Positions 26,062-34,880 of a stretch of DNA of 64,000 nt are shown piece after piece (position 1 is the first letter of the stretch; each line of letters starts with the position of its first letter). The DNA lies in assembly GCF_900129555.1 (NCBI RefSeq), contig NZ_FQWC01000005.1, positions 299,480 through 363,479 on the forward strand. The letters are read 5' to 3'. The notes below the pieces were generated by a model. The model had not been told where the DNA came from, searched no databases, and was given only the letters and a program-made list of their open reading frames with translations. The translations under genes were made by a program, and so were the position numbers. Source of the stretch: Flavobacterium defluvii. GTDB taxonomy: Bacteria; Bacteroidota; Bacteroidia; Flavobacteriales; Flavobacteriaceae.

Positions 26062-27282
26062 ATGAGATTACACAGAAATTTAGTTTATACTACCATCGAT
26101 TCTTTGAATGCAATTTTCAATGAAGGCGAATATGCAGATAAAGTGGTAGCAAGAGCATTAAAAAAAGACAAACGTTGGGGAAGTTCTGACAGGAAGTTTG
26201 TTGCTGAAACAATATATGAAATTGTTCGTTGGAAACGTTTATATGCAGAAATTGCAGAAGTAAAAGAACCTTACGACAGAGACAATTTATGGAGAATGTT
26301 TGCGGTTTGGGCAGTTTTAAGAGGTTATCCAATTCCGGATTGGAGACAATTAGAAGGAACTCCTGAAAGAAAAATAAAAGGACGTTTTGACGAGCTTTCA
26401 AAAACCAGAGCCATAAAAGAATCCATTCCAGACTGGATGGATGAATTAGGCGTAAAAGAACTAGGCGAAAAAGTTTGGGCAAAAGAAATTGCTGCTCAAA
26501 ATCAGCCAGCTAAAGTTATTTTACGAACTAATACACTAAAAGGAACTAAAGAAAGCCTGAGAAATACTTTAATGGATTTAAATATTGAAACAGAGTATTT
26601 AAAAGATCAGCCGGAAGCTTTGGTTTTAAAAGAAAGAGCAAATGTATTTTTAACAGATGCTTTTAAACAAGGACTTTTTGAAGTTCAGGATGCAAACTCA
26701 CAACTAGTTGCAGGTTTCCTTGATGTAAAGCCTGGAATGCGAGTTGTAGATACTTGTGCAGGAGCCGGAGGAAAAACATTACACATTGCTTCTTTAATGG
26801 AAAATAAAGGACAATTGATTGCAATGGATTTGTACGAAAGCAAATTGAAACAATTGAAATTAAGAGCCAAAAGAAATGGAGCTTTTAACATAGAATACCG
26901 TATTATTGACACCACAAAAGTGATCAAAAAATTACACGAAAAAGCTGACCGTGTTTTAATTGACGCACCTTGCAGCGGGTTGGGAGTTTTAAAAAGAAAT
27001 CCTGATTCTAAGTGGAAATTACAACCTGAATTTATTGATAACATTCGTAAAGTTCAGAGTGAGGTTTTAGAAAGTTATTCTAAAATTGTAAAACCTGGAG
27101 GAAAATTAGTTTATGCAACTTGTTCTGTTTTACCATCTGAAAATCAGGAACAAGTTCAAAAATTCTTAAAAACAGAAATCGGACAGCAGTTTACTTTTGT
27201 AGAAGATCGTAAATTATTGGCTTCAGAATCTGGTTTTGATGGTTTTTATATGGCACTTTTAGAAAGAAAAGTTTCCAAATAA
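26062..27282 (+). CDS. RsmB/NOP-family RNA m5C methyltransferase
   Basis: A 406-residue SAM-dependent RNA methyltransferase. An N-terminal helical NusB-like region precedes the Rossmann domain with DTCAGAGGKTLHIASLM (SAM binding), DAPCSGLGVLKRNPDSKWK (motif IV cysteine) and YATCSVLPSENQ (motif VI catalytic cysteine). Family members make m5C in 16S rRNA (C967 for RsmB) or tRNA. The two-cysteine arrangement is intact. The exact target cannot be read from sequence. It stands alone, convergent with menE, with repeats in between. Confidence 0.88.
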   Translation: MRLHRNLVYTTIDSLNAIFNEGEYADKVVARALKKDKRWGSSDRKFVAETIYEIVRWKRLYAEIAEVKEPYDRDNLWRMFAVWAVLRGYPIPDWRQLEGTPERKIKGRFDELSKTRAIKESIPDWMDELGVKELGEKVWAKEIAAQNQPAKVILRTNTLKGTKESLRNTLMDLNIETEYLKDQPEALVLKERANVFLTDAFKQGLFEVQDANSQLVAGFLDVKPGMRVVDTCAGAGGKTLHIASLMENKGQLIAMDLYESKLKQLKLRAKRNGAFNIEYRIIDTTKVIKKLHEKADRVLIDAPCSGLGVLKRNPDSKWKLQPEFIDNIRKVQSEVLESYSKIVKPGGKLVYATCSVLPSENQEQVQKFLKTEIGQQFTFVEDRKLLASESGFDGFYMALLERKVSK

Positions 27283-27296
27283 ATTAAATAAATTAC

Positions 27297-27337
27297 AAAT
27301 ATTTTAAATCCCAAATTCCAATTTATAGTTGGGATTT
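27297..27337. repeat. Left 41-bp arm of inverted repeat after rsmB-like gene
   Basis: Matches the reverse complement of 27586-27626 at 40 of 41 positions. Much of it has a 7-nt period (AAATCCC, AAATTCC, AATTTAT). It also contains a smaller hairpin (AAATCCCAA with TTGGGATTT) and a T-run, so it can act as the rsmB terminator. Confidence 0.85.
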
Positions 27338-27356
27338 TGGGATTTTTTTTAAAAAG

Positions 27357-27556
27357 TTTAGTCCCTACGGGACATTTTTTTATTGCATGTATTTTTCTAC
27401 CGATATGTAATCTCTACGAGATAGTTTGGAAAAAACTTCTTTAGGAATTACATGTCGTTAGAAAACTCTTCGAGATAATCTGGAAAAACTCCGTTAGGAG
27501 TTACATATCGGTAGAAAAAAATGTTCCATCTCATCAGATGTCCCATAGGGACTAAA
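27357..27556. repeat. Inner palindromic element with nested arms and 48-bp direct repeats
   Basis: Outer arms 27357-27374 and 27539-27556 match at 17 of 18 positions (TTTAGTCCCTACGGGACA and near-complement). Inner arms 27392-27410 and 27501-27519 are a perfect 19-bp inverted repeat (TTTTTCTACCGATATGTAA). Between them are two imperfect copies of a unit of about 48 bp containing CGAGATA, GGAAAAA and TTAGGA. No ORF is present. Confidence 0.8.
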
Positions 27557-27585
27557 TGAATTATATCCCCAAAACAAAAAATTCC

Positions 27586-27626
27586 AAATCCCAACTATAA
27601 ATTGGAATTTGGAATTTAAAATATTT
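27586..27626. repeat. Right 41-bp arm of inverted repeat before menE stop
   Basis: Partner of 27297-27337. On the minus strand a 7-nt-period array of the AAATTCC type begins directly after the menE stop (27636-27638) and runs through this arm. Confidence 0.85.
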
Positions 27627-27635
27627 GGAATTTTT

Positions 27636-28676
27636 CTAAACCAAACTCGACTTACGCAATAACTTTCCGTTTTCGTTTTCTTTAAATTTAGGAACAAAAA
27701 CAATTTCTTTCGGCTTTTCGAATTTTCCTAAAAAATCAAAAAAGTCTTCCGAAAAATCATATTTCTCTCCTTCAATTACCAAAATAAGTTTTTCACCCAA
27801 AACCGTATCCGGAACTCCGGTTACAAAAAATCGGTTATTAATTTTACCTGTTAATTTCGCTTCAATCTGTTCCGGAATAAGCTTCACTCCTCCACTATTG
27901 ATTACATTATCAATTCTTCCTAAAAAAACAAACTGATTTTCATTTATCAAATCAACCAGATCATTAGTAACAATTGGTTCTTCTGAAATTGCTGCAACAT
28001 AAATTACAAGGCAGCCGCGATCGTCTTTTTCAATTTTTACATTTGGCAGAATTGTAAAAGCATTTTCACTTACTCTTTTAGCAGCGATATGCGTTATTGT
28101 TTCGGTCATACCGTACGTCTCGTAAATCTCTGTTTTAAATGGTAAAAGTTTCTCTATAAGATCGCTGTCTGTTTTTGCTCCGCCAATAATTAACTTCTTT
28201 ATATTGGTTAATTTTTCAAGAGAATTTTGAACCTGAAGCGGAACCATAGCACCAAAATCATACTGCTTATTATTGTATGCTAAAGGCTCGGTAGTTGGCA
28301 CTACAACATCCAATTCTAAACCTAAAATTAAACTGCGAACGAGCATCATTTTTCCGGCAATAAACTGCGTTGGGAGACACAACAAAGCTTTATTACCAGG
28401 CTCTAAACCAAAGAAATCGCCAGTTGCTAATGCCGACTGAATCATCGCCTGCTTTTCTAACCTAACCAATTTAGGAAGTCCCGTTGTTCCGGAAGTTGTC
28501 ATTTCGATATAATCTTTATGATCGAACCAATCCAGAAAAAACTCTCCAATGGCACGTTCATAAACATCACCTTCTTTTATAAAACTATATCCTATGCGGC
28601 ATAAATCTGCTGCATTAAGATGATAGCCGTTTAATTTAAAATAATTATGTACATTTTTATGAGTTAAGTTTGGCAT
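27636..28676 (-). CDS. menE: o-Succinylbenzoate-CoA ligase, short Bacteroidetes form
   Basis: The 346-residue protein is an AMP-forming acyl-CoA ligase with the phosphate-binding loop MTTSGTTGLPKLVRL and the YGMTETITHIA motif, then the FLGRIDNVINSGGVKLIPEQIE hinge and the C-terminal lysine in NGKLLRKS. At about 350 residues it is shorter than typical ligases, which is characteristic of MenE in Bacteroidetes. It makes o-succinylbenzoyl-CoA for menaquinone synthesis. No other men genes are in view upstream; the next gene, a CPBP protease, is 8 bp away on the same strand and probably co-transcribed. Confidence 0.85.
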   Translation of the reverse strand: MPNLTHKNVHNYFKLNGYHLNAADLCRIGYSFIKEGDVYERAIGEFFLDWFDHKDYIEMTTSGTTGLPKLVRLEKQAMIQSALATGDFFGLEPGNKALLCLPTQFIAGKMMLVRSLILGLELDVVVPTTEPLAYNNKQYDFGAMVPLQVQNSLEKLTNIKKLIIGGAKTDSDLIEKLLPFKTEIYETYGMTETITHIAAKRVSENAFTILPNVKIEKDDRGCLVIYVAAISEEPIVTNDLVDLINENQFVFLGRIDNVINSGGVKLIPEQIEAKLTGKINNRFFVTGVPDTVLGEKLILVIEGEKYDFSEDFFDFLGKFEKPKEIVFVPKFKENENGKLLRKSSLV

Positions 28677-28684
28677 GGTGGTAT

Positions 28685-29644
28685 TTAATTTAAATTTAAA
28701 AAATCGGTTACCTCATTTTCTTCTTTTGTATCAACAATTCGACCTGTTAATTTTTCCTTCCAATTGGTCCAATTGTATTTTTTACTAAAAATAAAAAGCA
28801 AAATAGGATATACAATTACAACCGGCAGAATAACATCGGCTCCGGCAGAAGGCTCAGACATATCTTTAAAAATAGAATGCGTTTGAAAAACAGTCCAGTC
28901 AGATGTTACAAGTAAAGCTCCTACAAGATTATTTGCCGCATGAAAGCCCAAGGCAAGTTCCATTCCGTCATCCATTAAAGTAATAACGCCAAGAAACAAT
29001 CCTGTGCCTATGTAATAAACCATAATAATATAGCCCATTTTGGTTACTTCTGGATTAAGAATATGCATAGAACCAAATATAAGCGAAGTCATCATTAAAG
29101 GAAACCATCGGTTTCTGGCAAGATTAGCAAAACCCTGCATAAGATATCCTCTAAAAACATATTCTTCAGTACTGGTTTGAACAGGAATAAAAATCGTTCC
29201 TACAACAACTAAAATAATAAACGGTATCAATTTAAAATTCCACACAAATTTTTCAGGTGATTGAAAATAAAGCACCAAAAAACTAATTATAGAAAATATT
29301 GTCCACAACATAAATGAAAAGAAAATACGGTTCCAGTCGACTTTTTTTCGTGCTGTAGTAACCGACAAAAGCGTTTGATTATGCATATATTTTATCACAA
29401 AATATATTCCTGCAAAAGCAAAAAGAAACGAAAGCATTACTAAAAACAAAGTTAGATTGGGTTCGAACATTTTTAAAGCCAAATCACTATCAGTAGGAAA
29501 AACAGCTTTCTCTTTATAACTTTTGTAAAGAACCGCAATAGAAAAAGGAATTTGACCTATAAATGACGCTGTGATAATAAAAACTGATCCTAAAAGATAT
29601 TTCCAAAAATGATTTTCAGGTTTAACTCCTTGTTCTAAAAACAT
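28685..29644 (-). CDS. CPBP-family intramembrane metalloprotease
   Basis: A 319-residue membrane protein with about eight hydrophobic segments. It has the CPBP (Rce1/Abi) motifs EEYVFRGYLMQG, with the paired glutamates, and FHAANNLVGALL, with the later histidine and asparagine. Such proteins cleave peptides within the membrane; roles include prenyl-protein processing, bacteriocin self-immunity and signalling. The substrate here is unknown. It lies 8 bp upstream of menE on the same strand. Confidence 0.85.
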   Translation of the reverse strand: MFLEQGVKPENHFWKYLLGSVFIITASFIGQIPFSIAVLYKSYKEKAVFPTDSDLALKMFEPNLTLFLVMLSFLFAFAGIYFVIKYMHNQTLLSVTTARKKVDWNRIFFSFMLWTIFSIISFLVLYFQSPEKFVWNFKLIPFIILVVVGTIFIPVQTSTEEYVFRGYLMQGFANLARNRWFPLMMTSLIFGSMHILNPEVTKMGYIIMVYYIGTGLFLGVITLMDDGMELALGFHAANNLVGALLVTSDWTVFQTHSIFKDMSEPSAGADVILPVVIVYPILLFIFSKKYNWTNWKEKLTGRIVDTKEENEVTDFLNLN

Positions 29645-29759
29645 ATACTTAAAATTTTTAAAATGAGAATTCGGTTTAAATAGGAAATCCTATTTTTGTT
29701 GTACTAAATAAGAACTCTTTTTAGCAAATCTTATTTTAACAGACACTAAATATAACAAA

Positions 29760-30104
29760 ATGATACAAATCTACCATAATCCACGCTGTGGAAAATCAAG
29801 AAATTGTTTGGCTTTTATTGAAAACACAAAAAAGGAATACCAAATAATTCCTTATTTAACCGAAACTCCTAGTTTTGAAGAACTAAAGGCACTTCTTAAA
29901 AAATTAGATTTACAGCCAAATGAATTGATTAGAACCAAGGAAAAAATCTGGATCGAAAATTACAAAGAAAAAAAATTAAGCGAAGATGAAACAATTCAGG
30001 CAATGGTTGATAATCCAATTTTAATCGAAAGACCAATCGTTATAAAAGACGGAAAAGCAATTATTGGAAGAGATTTAGATAAAGTAGCATCTTTTTTAGA
30101 CTGA
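29760..30104 (+). CDS. arsC: ArsC-family reductase (arsenate reductase-like)
   Basis: The 114-residue protein is a thioredoxin-fold ArsC relative. The catalytic cysteine C10 lies in YHNPRCGKSRN, and the conserved arginine lies in NPILIERPIVI. E. coli-type ArsC reduces arsenate using glutathione/glutaredoxin. There are no other arsenic genes here (no arsR, arsB or acr3), so its substrate in the cell is uncertain. It may be a Spx/YffB-like member. Single gene, divergent from the CPBP gene. Confidence 0.85.
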   Translation: MIQIYHNPRCGKSRNCLAFIENTKKEYQIIPYLTETPSFEELKALLKKLDLQPNELIRTKEKIWIENYKEKKLSEDETIQAMVDNPILIERPIVIKDGKAIIGRDLDKVASFLD

Positions 30105-30130
30105 TTATAAAATAATCAATTAACATTTTT

Positions 30131-30166
30131 TTGTGATTTTTCTCTTTAAACCAAAAGGTACATTTG
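30131..30166 (+). promoter_or_regulatory. Flavobacterial-type promoter of the outer-membrane gene
   Basis: TACATTTG at 30159-30166 fits TANNTTTG exactly. A TTG at 30131-30133 lies 25 bp upstream, slightly longer than the usual spacer. The start codon is 29 bases downstream of the -7 box. Confidence 0.55.
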
Positions 30167-30195
30167 CGGTCTAAGAAGAAAAAGAACCAAAAAAA

Positions 30196-32664
30196 ATGAA
30201 ACAAATCAATTTTGCTGTATTGCTTGTGCTATTTTTCACAGGGTTTTACAACTATGCACAACAAGGACCGCCTGCAAGAAATAAGGTTAAGGTTACCGGA
30301 AAAGTTTTCGAAAAAGTAAGCAAACAACCTCTAGAATATGCGACTATTTCGATCATGTCTCCAAATGATACAAAGGTAATCGCGGGCGGAATAACCAATC
30401 CAAAAGGAGAATTTGAAGTAGCCGTTGCGCCGGGAACTTACGATATAAAAGTAGAATTCATTTCGTTTAAATCTACAGAAATCAAACAAAAAAACATTCA
30501 GGAAGACACAAGTCTAGGTGTTATAAATTTATCTGAAGATGCTGCACAATTGAGTGAAGTTGTGGTTCGTGCCGATAAATCAACAGTTGAAATTAAACTG
30601 GATAAGAAAGTTTACAATGTTGGTCAGGATATGATGGTAAAAGGCGGAACTGTAAGTGACGTTTTGGATAACGTTCCTTCTGTTTCTGTTGACTCTGAAG
30701 GAAATGTTAGTTTAAGAGGGAGTGATAATATTCGTATTTTAATCGACGGACGTCCTTCAAATGCAATAAATGTTGCTGAGGCTTTGCGTCAGCTTCCTGC
30801 AGATGCCATTGATAAAGTTGAAGTTATTACAAATCCATCTGCACGTTACGATGCCGAAGGTGGATCTGGAATCATCAATATCATTCTTAAAAAAGGTAAA
30901 AACCAAGGTCTTAACGGAACTTTTATTGCTTCAACAGGTATTCCGGAAACGTATGGATTGACGGCAAACCTAAATTATAAAACAGAAAAATTAAACTATT
31001 TTACAACTTTAGGGTATAATCACAGAACTAATGAAGGTGGCGGTTTAACTAATACAGCTTACCTTAATGCTGATGGAACTCCAAAAGGTTTCTTAGATGA
31101 AGATCGCGATACTAAAAGAGAATCAGACGGATTTAACGGGAGAGCTGGTATAGAATGGACAATTGCACCAAATACCTACTGGACAAATGCCATCAATTAT
31201 CAAAACAATTCAGGCAACACGACAGATTTAATTAATTATAATAATTTTGACGCTGCTCATAATTTTACAGGAGCTTCAGCACGTTTAAATAACGGAGATA
31301 CAGGAAGTCAAAACGTAGAATATACTTCGAATTTCATCAAAAATTTCAATGATAAGGGTCACAAATTGACAGCGGATTTATCGATTTCAAGAAATACTGA
31401 TGACAGTGACAGCCAAATTACAGCTTCTCCAAGCTTCAATAATACCTTAAACGATCAGGTACAAAAACAAGTACAGGTGCAAGCAGATTATGTATTGCCA
31501 ATAGGAAAAGGAAGTCAGTTTGAGGCAGGATATAAAGGGAGTTTTGGCGACTTAAGTAACGAATATTATGTTACTGACGAAAATAATGTAAAAGATCCTA
31601 ATTTATCAAATACATTAGAATACAAAGAAAACATTAATGCTCTTTATACCCAATACGGTTTCAAAATAAACAAATTCTCTTATTTATTTGGTTTACGCTG
31701 GGAAGACACTGATATTCATGTAAATTTATTAGACAACAGCAATTTCAACACTAAAAAATACAACAACTTATTTCCAAGTGCTTTTATTAGTTATGAAATT
31801 TCAGATCAAAGTAATTTCTCGGCTAGTTATAGTAAACGTTTAACAAGACCTCGCGGACGTTTTATGAACCCTGCTGTTAACTACTCAAGTAACGTTAATA
31901 TTTTTCAGGGAAATCCAGACTTAGATCCGTCTTTAACAGACAAATATGATATTGGTTATATCAAACGCTGGGACAAAGTAACTTTTAATACTTCTGCTTA
32001 TTTTGAAGATACAAAAGATGTTTTCAGTTTTGTAAGAACTCCAAATGGTCAATATGTAAACGGAATTCCGGTTATTTTAAGCAGACCTATTAACTTAGGA
32101 CACGAGCAAAAATTTGGTTTTGAGTTTACATTTAATTATACTCCGTTCAAGTGGTGGAGATTAAACAGCAACTTTAATCTTTACAATGTAAAAACAACCG
32201 GAGAGAACACTTACATTGATACAAATGGAAATACGGTTGTTCAAAATCTTGATAATCAAGCTAACACTTGGTCTGCAAGAGCAAATTCAAAAATTACATT
32301 ACCATACAAAATTGACTGGCAGTTAAACGGTACTTATAACGGTGAACAAAAAACAGCTCAGGGAAAAAATTTAGATCAGTTTTCTATGAATACTGCTTTA
32401 AGTAAAGATATCATGAAAGACAAAGCTACAATTGCTTTTAACATCAGTGATATTTTCAATTCCAGAATCATGAGATCTTATACTTATCTTACAAATGATG
32501 TAACTGGTGAAAGTCAAAAATCATACGGCGAAATGCAGTTCCGTAAACGTCAATTCAATTTATCGTTCACTTACCGTTTCAACAAACCAAAAGGTGAAAG
32601 AGACAAAAATGCACAGCCAAGAAACGAGGGCGGCGGAGACGGCGGCGGCGATTTCCCGGGATAA
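30196..32664 (+). CDS. Outer-membrane beta-barrel protein (TonB-receptor-like, CarboxypepD_reg domain)
   Basis: The 822-residue protein has a signal peptide (NYAQQ), a carboxypeptidase-regulatory-like domain (about residues 32-110), a plug-like domain (LDNVPSVSVDSEGNVSLRGSDNIRILIDGRPS) and a long beta barrel of the OMP_b-brl_3 type (SYSKRLTRPRGRFMNP). It ends in a Gly/Asp-rich tail, GGGDGGGDFPG. Relatives are outer-membrane transporters of unknown cargo. No SusD partner is adjacent, so it is not part of a PUL. Single gene, with a flavobacterial promoter. Confidence 0.88.
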   Translation: MKQINFAVLLVLFFTGFYNYAQQGPPARNKVKVTGKVFEKVSKQPLEYATISIMSPNDTKVIAGGITNPKGEFEVAVAPGTYDIKVEFISFKSTEIKQKNIQEDTSLGVINLSEDAAQLSEVVVRADKSTVEIKLDKKVYNVGQDMMVKGGTVSDVLDNVPSVSVDSEGNVSLRGSDNIRILIDGRPSNAINVAEALRQLPADAIDKVEVITNPSARYDAEGGSGIINIILKKGKNQGLNGTFIASTGIPETYGLTANLNYKTEKLNYFTTLGYNHRTNEGGGLTNTAYLNADGTPKGFLDEDRDTKRESDGFNGRAGIEWTIAPNTYWTNAINYQNNSGNTTDLINYNNFDAAHNFTGASARLNNGDTGSQNVEYTSNFIKNFNDKGHKLTADLSISRNTDDSDSQITASPSFNNTLNDQVQKQVQVQADYVLPIGKGSQFEAGYKGSFGDLSNEYYVTDENNVKDPNLSNTLEYKENINALYTQYGFKINKFSYLFGLRWEDTDIHVNLLDNSNFNTKKYNNLFPSAFISYEISDQSNFSASYSKRLTRPRGRFMNPAVNYSSNVNIFQGNPDLDPSLTDKYDIGYIKRWDKVTFNTSAYFEDTKDVFSFVRTPNGQYVNGIPVILSRPINLGHEQKFGFEFTFNYTPFKWWRLNSNFNLYNVKTTGENTYIDTNGNTVVQNLDNQANTWSARANSKITLPYKIDWQLNGTYNGEQKTAQGKNLDQFSMNTALSKDIMKDKATIAFNISDIFNSRIMRSYTYLTNDVTGESQKSYGEMQFRKRQFNLSFTYRFNKPKGERDKNAQPRNEGGGDGGGDFPG

Positions 32665-32673
32665 AAAACTTTT

Positions 32674-32769
32674 AAATCTCAATATTGAAATTCCAAATTC
32701 TGTTTGAGATAAATTCGAATAAAAGAAATTCCAAATTCCAACTTAATAATTGGGATTTGGAATTTCTTT
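32674..32769. repeat. Heptamer array and hairpin after the outer-membrane gene
   Basis: Units such as AAATCTC, AAATTCC and AAATTCT follow in a 7-nt register from 32674, and a second block from 32726 repeats AAATTCC. The second block forms a hairpin (32722-32741 with 32750-32769, 19 of 20 paired) followed by a T-run, so it probably terminates the transcript. Confidence 0.75.
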
Positions 32770-32836
32770 TTTTAGTATTTCCGAGTAAAATTGTAATCTG
32801 GATTTTTAGTATTGAAATTTCTTTTTTAAAGCAAAA

Positions 32837-32862
32837 AAAAGAACCCTATTGGGTTCTTTTTT
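32837..32862. terminator. Bidirectional terminator
   Basis: A 10-bp stem (AAAAGAACCC, 4-nt loop, complement) with A-run on one side and T-run on the other. It serves the small minus-strand gene at 32881-33054. Confidence 0.85.
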
Positions 32863-32880
32863 AGTGAAATCAACTTAAAA

Positions 32881-33054
32881 TTAAATTGATTGTTCTTCTT
32901 GTCTTTTTTTAGCTCTCTTTTCTTTGAACATTTCCCAGCTAGCACCCGTAACCCAGTAAGATACGAAACCAACTAAGAAAAACATTAACCAAAACCCTAT
33001 AGTTAGTATGGTTAAGAAAAGTAAAAAGCCTAAGTACTGTGAAAATTCAAACAT
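32881..33054 (-). CDS. Small membrane protein, 57 residues
   Basis: On the minus strand an ATG at 33054 opens a 57-residue frame ending in TAA at 32881-32883. The sequence is MFEFSQYLGF followed by a hydrophobic stretch (residues 9-36, rich in Leu, Phe and Gly), then VSYWVTGASWEMF and a basic, polar tail KEKRAKKRQEEQSI. The clean membrane segment, positive-inside tail and a terminator 20 bases downstream argue for a real gene. I recognise no family. It is too short for common ORF cut-offs. Confidence 0.7.
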   Translation of the reverse strand: MFEFSQYLGFLLFLTILTIGFWLMFFLVGFVSYWVTGASWEMFKEKRAKKRQEEQSI

Positions 33055-33380
33055 GTTTTCCGGAATTTTTGAATGTTACGACAAATGTAGGGTATATATT
33101 TTTCCTCAGCAATAAAATCTAAATCAATTTTCGTTAAATAACATTTATACGTATATTTATACTCATTTTAAATAAGCTTTTTTTGATAAATTATTCAACT
33201 ATCTAAATCAGAAGAACATGAGTATTTGAGAAGCTGGGACTAGTATTCATTTTAAAAGAAATTTAAACCGCTAAATAGAAAATCCGTTTCAATCCGAGTC
33301 TTTACAAAGTAAATCAGTGTTATCCGCGTTCCATTTACCCAAACAAAATACATTTTTACAAACAACATATTTACAACAAA
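33055..33380. other. Intergenic region upstream of fumC
   Basis: No supported ORF. The first half is AT-rich. Bases about 33280-33350 contain text such as AATCAGTGTTATCCGCGTTCC, which I recognise as a type of dispersed flavobacterial repeat fragment. An imperfect -7 box (TACATTTT) lies near 33348, in front of fumC. Confidence 0.5.
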
Positions 33381-34766
33381 ATGAAATATAGAATAGAAAA
33401 AGACACCATGGGCGAAGTTCAGGTCCCTGCCGATAAGTATTGGGGTGCACAAACAGAACGTTCCAGAAATAATTTTAAAATTGGAAATTCAGGTTCGATG
33501 CCACATGAAATTATTGAAGGATTTGCGTACCTAAAAAAAGCAGCCGCTTATGCCAATTATGATTTAGGTGTTTTACCAATAGAAAAAAGAGATGCCATTG
33601 CAGCTGTCTGCGATGAAATCCTGGAAGGGAAATTAGACGATCAGTTTCCGCTTGTAATCTGGCAGACAGGTTCTGGTACACAAAGTAACATGAACGTAAA
33701 TGAAGTAATTGCAAACCGTGCTCAGGTTCTTAAAGGTTTTGAAATTGGCGAAGGCGAACAATTTATAAAAGCCAACGACGACGTAAACAAATCTCAGTCA
33801 TCAAATGATACTTTCCCAACCGGAATGCACATCGCCGCTTATAAGATGGTTGTAGAAACCACAATTCCTGGAGTTGAAAAGCTACACGCTACTTTAGCAA
33901 AAAAAGCAGCAGAATTTAAAGATGTCGTAAAAATTGGCCGTACGCACTTAATGGACGCAACACCTTTAACTTTAGGACAGGAAATTTCAGGATACGCGGC
34001 ACAATTGGCTTTCGGATTAAAAGCTCTAAAAAACACTTTAGCCCATTTATCTGAAATCGCTCTTGGAGGAACTGCAGTTGGAACCGGATTAAATACTCCA
34101 AAAGGTTACGACGTAAAAGTGGCCGAATATATTGCAAAATTCACCAATCATCCTTTTATAACTGCCGAAAATAAATTTGAAGCTCTGGCGGCTCACGACG
34201 CCATTGTTGAAACTCACGGAGCATTAAAACAATTGGCTGTTTCGCTAAATAAAATTGCCAATGATGTTAGAATGTTAGCCTCTGGACCTCGTTCTGGAAT
34301 TGGCGAAATCCATATTCCGGAAAACGAACCGGGATCTTCAATTATGCCAGGAAAAGTAAACCCGACACAATGCGAAGCTTTAACAATGGTTTGTGCTCAG
34401 GTTATTGGAAACGATATGGCTATTGCACTTGGCGGAATGCAGGGACATTATGAGCTGAATGTTTTTAAACCTGTTATGGCAGCAAACTTCCTTCAATCAG
34501 CACGTTTGCTTGGCGATGCCTGCGTTTCATTTGAAGAACACTGTGCTCAGGGAATCGAACCAAATCACAAACGTATTAAAGAATTAGTAGATAATTCTCT
34601 TATGCTTGTAACTGCTTTAAACACAAAAATTGGTTATTACAAAGCTGCCGAAATCGCTCAAACTGCACACAAAAACGGAACTACCCTTAAAGAAGAAGCC
34701 GTTCGTTTAGATTACGTTTCTGCCGAAGATTTTGATGCTTGGGTAAAACCGGAGGATATGGTTTAA
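33381..34766 (+). CDS. fumC: Class II fumarate hydratase
   Basis: The 461-residue protein is a full-length class II fumarase: it starts [25 protein letters not shown] and has [16 protein letters not shown], the catalytic-region [18 protein letters not shown] and the signature [16 protein letters not shown]. It hydrates fumarate to L-malate in the TCA cycle without an iron-sulfur cluster. The gene stands alone, convergent with the dehydrogenase-like gene. The stop codon is the first part of a 7-nt-period array. Confidence 0.95.
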   Translation: MKYRIEKDTMGEVQVPADKYWGAQTERSRNNFKIGNSGSMPHEIIEGFAYLKKAAAYANYDLGVLPIEKRDAIAAVCDEILEGKLDDQFPLVIWQTGSGTQSNMNVNEVIANRAQVLKGFEIGEGEQFIKANDDVNKSQSSNDTFPTGMHIAAYKMVVETTIPGVEKLHATLAKKAAEFKDVVKIGRTHLMDATPLTLGQEISGYAAQLAFGLKALKNTLAHLSEIALGGTAVGTGLNTPKGYDVKVAEYIAKFTNHPFITAENKFEALAAHDAIVETHGALKQLAVSLNKIANDVRMLASGPRSGIGEIHIPENEPGSSIMPGKVNPTQCEALTMVCAQVIGNDMAIALGGMQGHYELNVFKPVMAANFLQSARLLGDACVSFEEHCAQGIEPNHKRIKELVDNSLMLVTALNTKIGYYKAAEIAQTAHKNGTTLKEEAVRLDYVSAEDFDAWVKPEDMV

Positions 34767-34797
34767 TTGTTAATTGTTGATGATTGATGGTTGATTA
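34763..34797. repeat. Heptamer array at the fumC stop codon
   Basis: Five units in register (TTAATTG twice, then TTGATGA, TTGATGG, TTGATTA). The first includes the fumC stop codon TAA. It is roughly mirrored by 34847-34880 on the other side of the terminator. Confidence 0.8.
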
Positions 34798-34811
34798 ACT
34801 AGTCATTATAA

Positions 34812-34846
34812 AAAAAGAGCTTTCTAAAATTTAGAAAGCTCTTTTT
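34812..34846. terminator. Bidirectional terminator between fumC and convergent gene
   Basis: A perfect 16-bp stem (AAAAAGAGCTTTCTAA, 3-nt loop, complement) lies midway between two heptamer arrays. Confidence 0.9.
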
Positions 34847-34880
34847 CAATTAATAATTAACCATTCACAATTAATAATTA
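34847..34880. repeat. Heptamer array at the stop of the dehydrogenase-like gene
   Basis: On the minus strand, units TAATTAT, TAATTGT, GAATGGT, TAATTAT follow in a 7-nt register, beginning with the TAA stop codon of the gene at 34878-36080. Confidence 0.8.

Noticed and set aside
27494..27703. 69-codon minus-strand frame across the rsmB-menE repeats
   Set aside because: It is made of palindromic repeat DNA and overlaps the menE 3' end in another frame.
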